From CAZHOV01 sp964534315 (GTDB lineage: Bacteria; Bacteroidota; Bacteroidia; Chitinophagales; Saprospiraceae), in contig CAZHOV010000137.1 of NCBI GenBank assembly GCA_964534315.1, forward strand, positions 1-15,187: 15,187 nucleotides of DNA, read 5' to 3'. A program made the position numbers and the translations under genes. Within the stretch, counting starts at the first letter, position 1. Every line of letters starts with the position of its first letter. Below the pieces are notes generated by a model. It saw only the letters and a list, made by a program, of their open reading frames with translations, had not been told where the DNA came from and did not search any database. Positions 1-8,773 of the stretch are shown here, one piece after another.

Positions 1-6
1 ATCATA

Positions 7-139
7 AAAGCCCCGTGGGGGCGAAAGAAAAAATACGTTGACTATTCTCTTTCGCAGCGCTGCAGCTTCCTGTTTTATCTGCTATTTCTTCCTGTAGCTC
101 ACGCTACAGGCTATGATCTTTCGCCGCAAAAGCGGCTTT
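7..139. repeat. REPIN-like element: two inverted hairpin arms around two further hairpins
   Basis: Four short hairpins follow each other: CCCC/GGGG at 11-20, the perfect palindrome GCAGCGCTGC at 54-63, CCTGTAGC/GCTACAGG with loop TCAC at 91-110, and GCCGC/GCGGC with an AAAA loop at 123-136. The first and last are in inverted orientation and share tags: 7-30 reads AAAGCC, a hairpin core, then GGCGAAAGA, and the reverse complement of 116-139 reads the same except in the core. That is the layout of a REPIN, two REP sequences facing each other. No transposase gene is visible here. The region 1-201 holds no gene; it lies downstream of the DUF1800 gene and could also help terminate it. Confidence 0.5.
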
Positions 140-201
140 CTGTTAGGCCCCTATCAATGTTTAACCCGTCATTCGCATTAATAACTATTGACTGAAAAAG
201 G

Positions 202-1662
202 TTAGGTTAGCTGAAATTCGGGTAATCTCGAAAGGTAGTCCAGTAGATTAATGATCTGGTAGGGAGCTTCGTTCCAGTAGAGGTTCCAGCTGCCATCGTC
301 GTAGTAATTTTCGGGGATATCGCCTTTAAAATATTGTTCGGCTACTTCAAGGTGCTCGGGTTCTAAAGGCCGTCCTACATAGTGCTGAGCAATAGCATTG
401 GTGATAACAGTAGGGTCATTAGAATCATTGGTGAGTTCTATAGCTAGTGCCACCAGTTTAGCTTTGCCGTCGTCTGTGAGTCCTCCGTGAAGAAGTTGGC
501 TGACATATCCCCAACGGAAAGCAAGGGTGTTCTCATTGATCCAACTGCGATACCCGGGCCATCCGGCTACATCAACAGGGTTGAACAGTTCTTGCCCCAT
601 AGCTCTCATGGCATTGGCTATAAAATTTAAGGTATCCTCGGTAAAATCTTCCGGGTAGGAAAGCCCCAGGCTTCTGAGTACCGGTATAAAGCAATCCACA
701 GGGTCCTTGATGCGGGCATCCATCACGGCATCTTCAAAGAAATGCTCACTTTTAAAGAGTTGCTTCAATACAGGCTTAATGGCGAAATTATTAGCTTTAA
801 ACGTAGCGGCAAGCACGCCGATCACATCTGGATTTGGCTCGTCGTAGACAAAATATTGATAGAGTTTTTGGCAGATAAACTCGGCTACAAGGTCAATGCG
901 CTCGGTAAAGATCAGCGTATGGACGCCAATATAATCCCAATTGCCGGTTTGACCGAAAATGGTTTTCTGCCCATTGTCGAAAAGGGCAGGATCAAAAGAG
1001 GCGGCACCGCAGGTATCTTCATCTAATACCCACCCTGTCAACGCCCTTGAGAGTTCTACCACGTCAGTTTGAGTATAACCATTACTTTCACCAAGGGTGT
1101 ATAGTTCTAAAAGTTCCCGGGCGTAATTTTCATTAGGCTGCGCGGCTACATTTTCATTGCCATTCAAATAGATCAACATGGCGGAATTTCTACCTATTTC
1201 CTCTACAAAAACCCGAAAATTGCCGAATGCATATTGGTGGAGTAGCCGGTAATACGACCACATGGAAGAGTTGCATTCGTATTCTCTCAATTCCGTGACA
1301 AAATGGTTGTGCCAGAAAAAAGCCATGCGGCTGCGAATACCTTCTTCGTGCATCTCTCGCAACCACCGGATGACCAGTTCCTTACGATGTTCGTCGATCA
1401 AGTCGTCTTGCCCGTCATAATCGCTTAATAAATAATTTGCCCAATAGGGGGGAATGGGAAGCGGTAGGCCGGAAGCTTCATCAATTAATTGATCTACTAA
1501 TGCTGAAGGAGACATGTTGAGGCCATCCTGGATTTGAGCAAGCGATGCCCCAAAACCTAGCCTACGATATAAGTGGGCTACCCGCCTCGCATTCCAGGGC
1601 TTGTCGTTTGTGGGAGTAAACGGATCAACAGAATTGATCGCGCAATTGGTGTTCAACATCAT
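202..1662 (-). CDS. DUF1800 family protein
   Basis: The product is 486 residues, within the usual size range of DUF1800 proteins. The molecular function of the family is unknown. Family hallmarks are visible: WNARRVAHLYRRLGFG at about residues 23-38, an aromatic-rich RMAFFWHNHF segment near 112-121, the signature NYARELLELYTLG near 179-191, SRALTGW shortly after, and VAGWPGYRSWI near 363-373. No Sec signal peptide is visible. DUF1800 genes are commonly followed by a DUF1501 (sulfatase-like) gene; here the downstream side holds a hairpin repeat and then the window ends, so a partner cannot be checked. The start is ATG at 1660-1662, with a second ATG directly behind it. The frame stays open to a TTG at 1714-1716, but the extra 18 residues look unlike a leader. 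The leader is A-rich and has no Shine-Dalgarno, as is usual in Bacteroidota. The gene diverges from the adhesin gene. Confidence 0.9.
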   Translation of the reverse strand: MMLNTNCAINSVDPFTPTNDKPWNARRVAHLYRRLGFGASLAQIQDGLNMSPSALVDQLIDEASGLPLPIPPYWANYLLSDYDGQDDLIDEHRKELVIRWLREMHEEGIRSRMAFFWHNHFVTELREYECNSSMWSYYRLLHQYAFGNFRVFVEEIGRNSAMLIYLNGNENVAAQPNENYARELLELYTLGESNGYTQTDVVELSRALTGWVLDEDTCGAASFDPALFDNGQKTIFGQTGNWDYIGVHTLIFTERIDLVAEFICQKLYQYFVYDEPNPDVIGVLAATFKANNFAIKPVLKQLFKSEHFFEDAVMDARIKDPVDCFIPVLRSLGLSYPEDFTEDTLNFIANAMRAMGQELFNPVDVAGWPGYRSWINENTLAFRWGYVSQLLHGGLTDDGKAKLVALAIELTNDSNDPTVITNAIAQHYVGRPLEPEHLEVAEQYFKGDIPENYYDDGSWNLYWNEAPYQIINLLDYLSRLPEFQLT

Positions 1663-1710
1663 TTTTTTGTTTTTAGTGTATTTGTCTGGGATAAATCGGA
1701 AAAAATGATG

Positions 1711-1740
1711 TTGCAATATATAAAAAAAGTTGTATATTTA
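1711..1740 (+). promoter_or_regulatory. Candidate Bacteroidota-type promoter of the adhesin gene
   Basis: TTG at 1711-1713 is followed after 19 bp by TATATTTA at 1733-1740, which matches the TAnnTTTG element in all but the last base. Transcription would start near 1747, leaving an AT-rich leader of about 120 nt before the ATG at 1867. The AT-rich setting makes chance matches likely. Confidence 0.35.
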
Positions 1741-1866
1741 ACACTCTAAAAATTAATTTTTTATATTAAGAATGTGTGCTTTTTGTTAAGCGCTGGAACA
1801 CTACTTTTTAAATATATAATTTTAACCAAACTGTTTTTTTCCCAATCACCGTAAACTAATAAACAC

Positions 1867-4800
1867 ATGCGCACACTCCACCCAACACTCTGGATTGTTT
1901 GTCTATGCTCTTTTTTTAACACTTTTGCCCAAACTCCCCAAATACTAGTTTCTGAAAATTTTAACGACTGTAGTTTACCCAATGACTGGCAAGTGACTAT
2001 TACCGGCGATGGCCCTGCCATCTGGTACGTCAATACACCGCAAAATCCGAACACCGACGGCTCGTCTGTCGACGGTACCTGTATGCTCATAATGGATGAC
2101 GAAGCGGGCGGCAATAATACGCCTCCTTATACCCTTGAATTATTGACGCCCTTTTTTGACGGCAGTGATTTTGCTACCCTTACGCTCGATGCTGATATAC
2201 ATTTCAATAATTTTGACGGCAGCGCTTCACTTACTTTTTTTGTTACCGACGGAATAGAATATATGGAAGTTGCTAAATTTCAAGGTAACGATGGCCACAC
2301 AGGGGAGCAATTCTCCGAATTTATCCATCTCAATGTAGACCTGAGTTTCTATGCCAGCCCCAATATGGCTATTGCCATTCAATATGATGATGGGGGCGAG
2401 TGGGTCTACTGGGCCGGTATCGATAATTTTTCGGTAACGGGAAGCGGAAGCGGTTCTAACCTGCTTTCTGAAAATTTTGACAGCTGCGGCATCCCGCCAG
2501 GCTGGACTACCGAGGTGCTTAGAGGTAGTCAGGATTGGATCTTTGGATTCAACAACAGCAATAATCCCAATAAAAAGTCGATGAATGGCAGTTGCTTCGT
2601 CCACTTTGATGATGCGGAACTGCCTGACGATACCATCGGCTCCAAAGTGCGGTTATTTTCTCCTCCCTTTAGTGGCCTCGAACATCGAAATTATTACCTG
2701 GACATGGATTTTATCTGGCGCCGCCGTAAAAACGACGAAACCTTTAAGGTCTATATCTACGATGGCAACCGGTTTCACAAAGCCTATGAGGCTCCCGGAA
2801 CAACCGGCGGGCCCAACTTTGGAGATGATGTCCACCTGACCGTCGACCTCTCCAAACTGCGGGCTCCCCATATGCAATTGATGTTTGAATACAACGACCA
2901 TATTAACCGCGGATTCTGGGTCGGTATCGACAACGTCAAAGTAACCGGTGTAGGTGAAGTTAATGATCTGTGTGCCAAAGCGCTTCCGCTAACGCTCGAT
3001 TCGGTCTGTATCCCGGGAAATAACCAAACTGCCCTGTTCGATGGTCCTCAGCCCAACTGTGCAGCCGATAATATCGGTAGCCTTTGGTATACCTTTGAAG
3101 CGCCCTCAGATGGCCTTCTGCGCATTATCACCAATTCCGGGTTTAATGACGTGGTCACTGTTTTTCAGGGAGCCTGCGACACCTCAGCCAACGCATTAAC
3201 GCCAGTCAATTGCACTAATAAAGATGAATTTGGATTTGAAGGGGAGCAGCATTACCTCGATATTATAGCAGGAGCTTCTTATTTTTTTAGGATCAGCGGT
3301 AAAGACAAGACTTTTGGCGTGCCCAGAGGCGATCTGTGTATGCAACTCGACCTGGTTGATTCCCTACCAACCACCCCCTCAAACGATCTTTGTGCAAATG
3401 CCTTTTGGCTGGAGATCGGGGGCGATTGTGTTGCCTCCACCAATGTCGATGCCGGATTTGAAGGCCCCGAACCTATACTAAATACTAAATCTAAAGCCGA
3501 TATCTGGTATAAATTTGTACCTACTGTAGATACGCTTTTCAGCATTACAACAGAGGCTGACTTCTCTGAAGTACTGACTCTTTATGAAGGAACCTGCGGC
3601 AATCTAACTGAAGTGGCGGGTAATGATTACGGCCGGAAGTTGGAGGTGGAAAACCTGACGGTTGGCGACACCTTTTATGTGCAGGTATCCAGCTATTTTG
3701 CCACCACCGAGGGTAGCGTTTGCGCTTCAGTCCATACAATGGCCAATATTCCGCCCGCCAATGACCTTTGCGCGCTCGCTCAACCCATTGCAGTAGGAAG
3801 CGATTGTGTAGCTGCGACTAATGCCAATGCTTCTTTCAGCGGTATCGCTCCTTCCTGTGAGCCCAATCCGCAGTCAGATATATGGTTTAGCTTCGTAGCG
3901 CCCAATTCAGGCGGAATTAAGTTTAACAGCAATGCCGATTTTCATCATATCCTGACCTTTTACAAAGGCGATAGTTGTACGAATCTTGAAGAAGTAGCCT
4001 GCTTCGAAAACCCGATGCGCTGCGCGGGATTTGTTCAGCTAAATAACCTGGAATTAGGCGATCAGTACTGGATACAGATCTGTTCAGCTGATCTGCCTTC
4101 AGGCCATCAATATGGCAAAGTATGTATCGAGCTGATCGATATCCTTGATAATGACCCTTACCAGCCAATAGCCCTGACGGTCACGCCCAACTGCATTGGC
4201 GATGGGCTCGCTTTTTTGGAAATCAATCCGACAGGAGGGCAGGGGGATTATAGTTTTGTAGGAAATACCGAATCCGATACCCTTTCTGACGGGACGCCTT
4301 TTGTGGTGGTCGTATCAGATGATATGGGCTGCGAAGCATCGGTATCCGGAAATATTAACTGTTCCGACCTGCCTTGCGAGTTGGAAACCTCCTTAATTTT
4401 TGAGAATGTGAGTTGTTTTGGGGAAGAAGACGGATCGGCCACGATAGAGGTGATCAATGCTTCAGATGATTTAATGGTGGAGTGGTCGAACGGATCTACG
4501 GGGTACACCATTTCTGATCTGGCAGCAGGAAGTTATGCTGTTACCGTCTCCGATGGTCCGACTTGTTTGATCATCCAGGACGTAGGGGTTACTCAGCCGG
4601 ATCCTTTGTTTGCCAATACGGCTTCTACCGGCATCTCGGGCCAGGGGGCTGAGGACGGTTCGGTAATGGTAGATCCGATGGGCGGCAACCCTCCCTATTC
4701 CGTTTTATGGAGTACTAATGACACTACGTTGACTGTCGATCAACTTGCTGCTGGTACGTACTCCGTAACGATTGAAGATGCTTCGGGTTGTTCTGCTGTG

Positions 4801-6033
4801 GAAAGCGTGGTTGTTCAGGACTTTTTATGTGTGGTTCAACTGTTGCTGACGGTTGAGGATGTCAATTGCTTCGGAGGGCAAGACGGTACGATTCAGGTAG
4901 AAGTTTCCGGAGGTGCGGGGCCGTTTACTTATGAATGGAATAATGGGATGACTACGGATTTGATAACCGATCTGGAGCCTGGAATTTATGAAGTGACGGT
5001 AACCGATGGCAATAATTGTTCGTATATTGAGAGCGGAGCCGTCGTCCAGCCTGATGAAGCGCTGGCGGCTGTTTTGGATAGTACCGTCGACAATGTTTGT
5101 TTTGGAGGCATGAATGGGGTAGGGGTAGTATCTGCTTCTGGAGGAACACCTCCTTTCAATGTCGAGTGGTCAAACGGAGCAACTGGATTTGAAGTTTCCA
5201 ATTTACCGGCGGGGACTTACACCGCTTTTATTACGGATGCCAATGGGTGTCAGCAATCGGTAGGGGTGCCCATTTTGGAACCTGATGCCATTGAGTTCGA
5301 ATTTGATGTAAATAGCGTTTTGTGTGCAGGAGAGCCCGGCGGGTCGGCAGCGGTCAACGCTGTAGGAGGAACGCCTCCGTTTGATTACCTTTGGAACGAT
5401 CCAAACGGGCAAACTACTTTTACTGCTGCTAACTTACCGGCAGGCAGCTATGAAGTAACGATCACGGATACAGAGGGTTGTACGGCAGTAGGCAGCACCC
5501 AGGTAGAAGAACCCCCGGCCCTTGAAATATTTGTTGATTCGGTTGGCCCTTCTTATGTAGGGGAAGGCAATGGATTTGCAGCAGTGACAGTTAGTGGGGG
5601 AACGGCGCCATATAATTATTTCTGGATATTAGATGGCATGCAGGTGGCGGATGTAGAAGATTTAACCGATGCCGAACCCGGAACTTATGTACTTACTGTA
5701 CAAGATGCCAACGGATGTATTATTGATTCGGAGGAAATTATTATCGACGGTATTGTGGCGGCGGGAAAATTGGAGTCTTCTTCAGGAGTATTGTTTGATC
5801 TGGCTCCGAATCCTTCGAAAGGTTCCTTCATTGCTACGATACAAGTGACCACTCCGAAAGAAGGAAAAATAATGGTTTATGATGGGACGGGAAAGCTCAT
5901 AGGATCGAGAAAACAAAATTTTGTGGGGACCGTGCACATGCCATTCATTTTCAATGACTTACCCAAAGGAGTGTATGCAATACAACTAGTTTTGCAAAAA
6001 GAAATTTTTACAAAACGTATGATATTACAATAA
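1867..6033 (+). CDS. Large secreted adhesin-like protein: two choice-of-anchor-J-like domains, three NDLC domains, six SprB-type repeats, T9SS sorting domain
   Basis: The product is 1388 residues. A signal peptide of about 22 residues ends at TFAQ. Two related jelly-roll-like modules follow at about 25-195 and 200-362, each opening with SENFxxC and a PxxW motif and typical of choice-of-anchor J/cleaved-adhesin domains. Three modules beginning NDLCA start near residues 366, 506 and 632, each with SLWYTF, DIWYKF or DIWFSF motifs. From about 837 there are six SprB-like repeats of 73-77 residues, marked by CFGxxDG-like and GxYxVTVxDxxGC motifs. From about 1309 a C-terminal domain (LAPNPSKG ... 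GVYAIQL ... KRMILQ) is a type A T9SS sorting signal. So it is probably exported by Sec and T9SS and anchored at the cell surface. No catalytic domain is recognisable; adhesion or matrix binding is an inference from the repeats. It is the only gene on its strand here and ends at a strong terminator. Confidence 0.9.
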   Translation: MRTLHPTLWIVCLCSFFNTFAQTPQILVSENFNDCSLPNDWQVTITGDGPAIWYVNTPQNPNTDGSSVDGTCMLIMDDEAGGNNTPPYTLELLTPFFDGSDFATLTLDADIHFNNFDGSASLTFFVTDGIEYMEVAKFQGNDGHTGEQFSEFIHLNVDLSFYASPNMAIAIQYDDGGEWVYWAGIDNFSVTGSGSGSNLLSENFDSCGIPPGWTTEVLRGSQDWIFGFNNSNNPNKKSMNGSCFVHFDDAELPDDTIGSKVRLFSPPFSGLEHRNYYLDMDFIWRRRKNDETFKVYIYDGNRFHKAYEAPGTTGGPNFGDDVHLTVDLSKLRAPHMQLMFEYNDHINRGFWVGIDNVKVTGVGEVNDLCAKALPLTLDSVCIPGNNQTALFDGPQPNCAADNIGSLWYTFEAPSDGLLRIITNSGFNDVVTVFQGACDTSANALTPVNCTNKDEFGFEGEQHYLDIIAGASYFFRISGKDKTFGVPRGDLCMQLDLVDSLPTTPSNDLCANAFWLEIGGDCVASTNVDAGFEGPEPILNTKSKADIWYKFVPTVDTLFSITTEADFSEVLTLYEGTCGNLTEVAGNDYGRKLEVENLTVGDTFYVQVSSYFATTEGSVCASVHTMANIPPANDLCALAQPIAVGSDCVAATNANASFSGIAPSCEPNPQSDIWFSFVAPNSGGIKFNSNADFHHILTFYKGDSCTNLEEVACFENPMRCAGFVQLNNLELGDQYWIQICSADLPSGHQYGKVCIELIDILDNDPYQPIALTVTPNCIGDGLAFLEINPTGGQGDYSFVGNTESDTLSDGTPFVVVVSDDMGCEASVSGNINCSDLPCELETSLIFENVSCFGEEDGSATIEVINASDDLMVEWSNGSTGYTISDLAAGSYAVTVSDGPTCLIIQDVGVTQPDPLFANTASTGISGQGAEDGSVMVDPMGGNPPYSVLWSTNDTTLTVDQLAAGTYSVTIEDASGCSAVESVVVQDFLCVVQLLLTVEDVNCFGGQDGTIQVEVSGGAGPFTYEWNNGMTTDLITDLEPGIYEVTVTDGNNCSYIESGAVVQPDEALAAVLDSTVDNVCFGGMNGVGVVSASGGTPPFNVEWSNGATGFEVSNLPAGTYTAFITDANGCQQSVGVPILEPDAIEFEFDVNSVLCAGEPGGSAAVNAVGGTPPFDYLWNDPNGQTTFTAANLPAGSYEVTITDTEGCTAVGSTQVEEPPALEIFVDSVGPSYVGEGNGFAAVTVSGGTAPYNYFWILDGMQVADVEDLTDAEPGTYVLTVQDANGCIIDSEEIIIDGIVAAGKLESSSGVLFDLAPNPSKGSFIATIQVTTPKEGKIMVYDGTGKLIGSRKQNFVGTVHMPFIFNDLPKGVYAIQLVLQKEIFTKRMILQ

Positions 6034-6072
6034 AATTTAATAATATAGAGGTCAAATTTGAGAAGAAAAAAT

Positions 6073-6171
6073 ACCTGGCCGAAAAAAATACTTAAGGAAC
6101 AATCGTTCTAGTCTAGTTCACGGGGGTCGGGCAACTTGATGTTGCTCGACCCCATTTTTTTCGGGCCAGGT
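6073..6171. terminator. Outer inverted repeat around the terminator, probably making it bidirectional
   Basis: ACCTGGCC plus GAAAAAAA at 6073-6088 is the complement of 6155-6171 apart from one extra C. This 16-bp stem encloses the inner terminator hairpin and its right arm contains the inner U-tract. Read on the minus strand, the outer stem is closed by GGCCAGGT and followed by a T-run (about 6065-6072), so it could stop transcription arriving from the convergent GldN-like gene. The rest of the interval up to 6399 is AT-rich and shows only weak hairpins; I see no gene in it. Confidence 0.55.
6123..6161 (+). terminator. Rho-independent terminator of the adhesin gene
   Basis: A 13-bp stem (GGGGTCGGGCAAC at 6123-6135 with GTTGCTCGACCCC at 6141-6153, one G-U pair) has a five-base loop and is followed by A and seven T residues. 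It lies 90 bp past the adhesin stop codon. Confidence 0.9.
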
Positions 6172-6399
6172 AAAAGGTTACGTTGTGTTTGTTAGTGTTG
6201 TAATAGTTTTTGTTTTCTGCTTTTCCCCATGAAAAAGCAAAAAATGGATTTAAGGGTGTCAAATGACATCGTTCTAAAAAGGTAGTGAAAGGGACTTTTT
6301 TGTTAAAATACATCCCACACTATAAATCGGAGATTGGGAGATGTGATTGATTTTCTATCTAATTCCTATTCATAATGCGGGATAACAAAAAAGTTACAG

Positions 6400-7461
6400 T
6401 TATTTTTCAAAAAAAATATAAAATAATGGAAGGTTATATAGAAAATTGCCTTGATCGTCCTCTTTTCTCAATAGCGGAGCGATCCCAACGAGTTTGTTTA
6501 AAAAAAGATGTTTCTTTTTATTGTAATACCAATGTTGAATAAATCGAACTTCTTTCAGCTTTTCTACAGACCACGGATCATTAACTACGATCTCTATTTT
6601 TTCGGCAAAGGTTTCAGGGTTAAAAGCTACGATGGTATCAATAGTTGATTCGGTAAGAAACCGGATCTCCCTATCTTCCAAGGGCGTATCGCAGTTCCGG
6701 ATGCTGCTTGTAGCGGGGTAGACATCTATTTTTTGGGTAGCGGGCAAATCCACAAAAAGGGGCTGCCAAACATCGGTTGGATTTCCTTTTAGGACATTAA
6801 AATCTTGAGTAGAAAACGTGGTGAGCGTTTCCTTGGCCCAGTTAATGTGCTTATGATGAATATCTTTTCGAATCTTTTTAGGTTGGGGCATGTCAATCCA
6901 AATCCTTTGGAGTGCTGATTTGGCGGAGGGTTTAAAAATAGGGGAGACTTGAGTGATCTTGGCGAATAACTGTCTTTTTTTCCGTTGGTAAAAAAGGAGT
7001 TGTTTTGTTCGGAATCCGACAATATCCGACGAGGATAGCTCCGTTTCCACGATCTGCCTTTTTTCCTTGTAGGTTACCGGGTCGATTACCTGAATAGTGT
7101 CTACTTTTTTTAGATAAGTAATGATTTGCCTTTGGGCAAACTCCTTTCCCGCTTCATCTTTTACTACATAGGCCCCTTCTCTAAGGCCTTCCAAAATAGT
7201 ATTTCTCAAAAGATATTCCGGTAAATCACAGGAGTTGAAGTAGTCCATTTTAATAGCATTGGTGATCTGCCTGTTTCCATTATCCTTTACCTCAAAACTT
7301 GCAAAGTCGTCTTTTTCAAAGACGTAGGTATTCTCTAACTCCGCTACCCAGGAATATTTATTTTTCTTCAGTAATTTTTCTACCGTTATTTGCCCGTGAA
7401 GAGAGGTAAGTAAAAAAGACAAACAGGCCAACAAACCAATGATTCGGAGATTGAAATACAT
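6400..7461 (-). CDS. GldN-like secreted protein with an internally duplicated module
   Basis: The product is 353 residues. A hydrophobic N-terminus (FNLRIIGLLACLSFLLTSLHGQ) looks like a cleavable signal peptide. Residues 121-176 and 275-332 are recognisable copies of each other: both begin DTI, continue with a DPxTYxEK or NPETFAEK stretch, and reach (T/I)xxxxx(F/Y)xxxKK followed by (V/I)(S/A)P. The pattern of a DI/EV-x-F...FYxxKKR...SP segment followed by an aromatic-rich IWIDMP or LFYIFF segment resembles GldN/PorN, a periplasmic ring component of T9SS, but with two such modules instead of one. This is a motif-level reading, so a paralogue or distant relative is more likely than the core GldN. 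The start at 7461 is favoured over an upstream in-frame ATG at 7551 because the promoter lies between them and only this start gives a signal peptide at the terminus. No gld or por partner is adjacent. Confidence 0.55.
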   Translation of the reverse strand: MYFNLRIIGLLACLSFLLTSLHGQITVEKLLKKNKYSWVAELENTYVFEKDDFASFEVKDNGNRQITNAIKMDYFNSCDLPEYLLRNTILEGLREGAYVVKDEAGKEFAQRQIITYLKKVDTIQVIDPVTYKEKRQIVETELSSSDIVGFRTKQLLFYQRKKRQLFAKITQVSPIFKPSAKSALQRIWIDMPQPKKIRKDIHHKHINWAKETLTTFSTQDFNVLKGNPTDVWQPLFVDLPATQKIDVYPATSSIRNCDTPLEDREIRFLTESTIDTIVAFNPETFAEKIEIVVNDPWSVEKLKEVRFIQHWYYNKKKHLFLNKLVGIAPLLRKEDDQGNFLYNLPLFYIFFEK

Positions 7462-7512
7462 AAGGTGTTGAATTAAAGTGACTTGAGAAGAGAATGGGCG
7501 AGAAAAAAAAGG

Positions 7513-7534
7513 GCCGCTACACAAAGATAGCGGC
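7513..7534. promoter_or_regulatory. Palindrome covering the -7 element, operator candidate
   Basis: GCCGCTA at 7513-7519 and TAGCGGC at 7528-7534 are perfect inverted arms separated by eight bases, and the -7 box of the downstream promoter falls across the centre and right arm. A repressor site is possible. Because transcription would start inside the left arm, a 5' RNA hairpin is unlikely. Confidence 0.35.
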
Positions 7535-7552
7535 AACCTATAATAACCCAAA
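7522..7552 (-). promoter_or_regulatory. Promoter of the GldN-like gene
   Basis: On the minus strand TTTG (7549-7552) is followed after exactly 19 bp by TATCTTTG (7522-7529), a perfect match to the Bacteroidota vegetative promoter (TTTG, about 19 bp, TAnnTTTG). Transcription should begin near 7515, giving a leader of about 54 nt to the ATG at 7461. Confidence 0.75.
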
Positions 7553-7618
7553 AAACCAATTATGAAAACGTTCTTTATTGTAACGAAGAAATTTAATTAA
7601 GAGTATTGGAGCATATAC

Positions 7619-7653
7619 AATGAGTAATGAGTAATTAATAATGAATAATTCTT
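7619..7653. repeat. Heptamer-periodic repeat A
   Basis: Five consecutive seven-base units with the theme AATGAGT/AATGAAT. The same 35-base string occurs at 13712-13746 with two differences. It lies between the GldN-like gene promoter and ftsY; the rest of 7553-7780 is AT-rich with no gene seen. Confidence 0.7.
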
Positions 7654-7757
7654 AGAAAAATAAGTTCATTGAGTTAATTGGTTGATTTGGGAGTATAATA
7701 AATTACGGTAAAACAGCAATTTATTCTTTAACTAATCAATCTAATTGACAAAGTAAT

Positions 7758-7795
7758 CATTACTCATTTTTAATTATTCACTATTCATTCTTAAA
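7758..7795 (-). repeat. Heptamer-periodic repeat B, running into the 3' end of ftsY
   Basis: Read on the minus strand the units are AAGAATG, AATAGTG, AATAATT, AAAAATG, AGTAATG. The motif family is that of repeat A. The repeat includes the last codons of ftsY (AAG AAT GAA) and its TAG stop at 7781-7783. Confidence 0.65.
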
Positions 7796-8740
7796 GAGTG
7801 ACTCCACAAACGCCGCTTTATTAAACACCTGGATCATTTCAATGCCTTCGCCTATGCCAATGTATTTAATGGGGATCTTAAACGAATCGGTAATACCTAT
7901 GGCGACACCTCCTTTAGCGGTACCGTCTAGTTTTGTAAGGGCCAGGGCGCTCACTTCGGTAGCATTGGTGAAGTGCTTGCACTGCTCGATGGCATTCTGG
8001 CCCGTGGTAGCGTCGAGTACCAAAAGAACTTCATGGGGTGCTCCTTCCATTTTTTTACCGATCGAGCGTTTGATCTTGGACAACTCCTTCATGAGATTGA
8101 TCTTGGTATGTAATCTTCCGGCAGTGTCGATGATGGCCACATCGCAATTGTTATTGATGGCATATTGAACGGTTTCGTAGGCTACGGCGGCAGGGTCGGT
8201 ATGCATGCCTTTGCTGAAAAAATCGCAACCAACGCGCTCCGACCATATTTTGAGTTGGTCTACAGCTGCGGCCCTGAAGGTATCGGCTGCTCCGAGCACT
8301 ACCTTTTTACCTTGTTTTTGAAATTGGTGGGCCAACTTACCTATCGTAGTGGTCTTTCCTACTCCATTAACGCCCACAACCATGAAAACATAAGGGTTGG
8401 GAGGAGCGGGTAGTGAAAAATCTTCAATTTCTTTTGTATTGGTCTCGGCTAACAGTTGGACAATTTCTTCCTTGAGCATATTATTGAGCTCGGAAGAGCC
8501 GATATACTTGTCTTTCGCTACACGTGCTTCCAGGCGTTCAATGATTTTTACGGTTGTATCCAGCCCTACATCGGAGGAAATTAGCACCTGCTCAATTTCG
8601 TCGAGTACTTCATCATCTACCGAAGATTTACCGGCAACAGCTTTAGACAGCTTACCAAGAAAACTGGTCTTAGTTTTCTCTAGTCCTTTATCTAATTCTT
8701 CCTCTTTTTTCTTAGAAAAAAATTTATTAAAAAAGCTCAT
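7781..8740 (-). CDS. ftsY: Signal recognition particle receptor FtsY
   Basis: A GTPase of 319 residues that docks SRP-bound ribosomes at the SecYEG translocon on the inner membrane. The NG domain is complete: P-loop GVNGVGKTT at 123-131, DTFRAAA at 153-159, DTAGR at 205-209, TKLDGTAKGG at 269-278 and GIGE at 295-298. The N-terminal lysine- and glutamate-rich stretch (about 1-40) is the short A region typical of Bacteroidota, with no long acidic domain. The C-terminus (KNE) is written by a heptamer repeat. It lies downstream of DUF4295, rpmG and rpmB, but a hairpin terminator and repeat arrays fill the 279-bp gap, so it may have its own promoter; I found no clear one. Start ATG without Shine-Dalgarno. 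Confidence 0.97.
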   Translation of the reverse strand: MSFFNKFFSKKKEEELDKGLEKTKTSFLGKLSKAVAGKSSVDDEVLDEIEQVLISSDVGLDTTVKIIERLEARVAKDKYIGSSELNNMLKEEIVQLLAETNTKEIEDFSLPAPPNPYVFMVVGVNGVGKTTTIGKLAHQFQKQGKKVVLGAADTFRAAAVDQLKIWSERVGCDFFSKGMHTDPAAVAYETVQYAINNNCDVAIIDTAGRLHTKINLMKELSKIKRSIGKKMEGAPHEVLLVLDATTGQNAIEQCKHFTNATEVSALALTKLDGTAKGGVAIGITDSFKIPIKYIGIGEGIEMIQVFNKAAFVESLFKNE

Positions 8741-8773
8741 TTCTTCGATTGAATTTGAAAGCCATAAAAGCTT

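Noticed and set aside
742..1026. Plus-strand open frame of 94 codons inside the DUF1800 gene.
   Set aside because: It lies wholly opposite a well-supported family gene and shows no family features; an antisense shadow.
1663..1716. TTG start extending the DUF1800 protein by 18 residues.
   Set aside because: A double ATG lies downstream at the usual distance from the conserved region, and the extension has no leader character.
6113..6313. Small minus-strand open frame of 66 codons between the adhesin and GldN-like genes.
   Set aside because: It covers the terminator hairpin, and the product has no recognisable features.
7462..7551. Longer N-terminus of the GldN-like protein from an ATG at 7551.
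   Set aside because: A perfect promoter lies downstream of that ATG, and the extension would bury the signal peptide.
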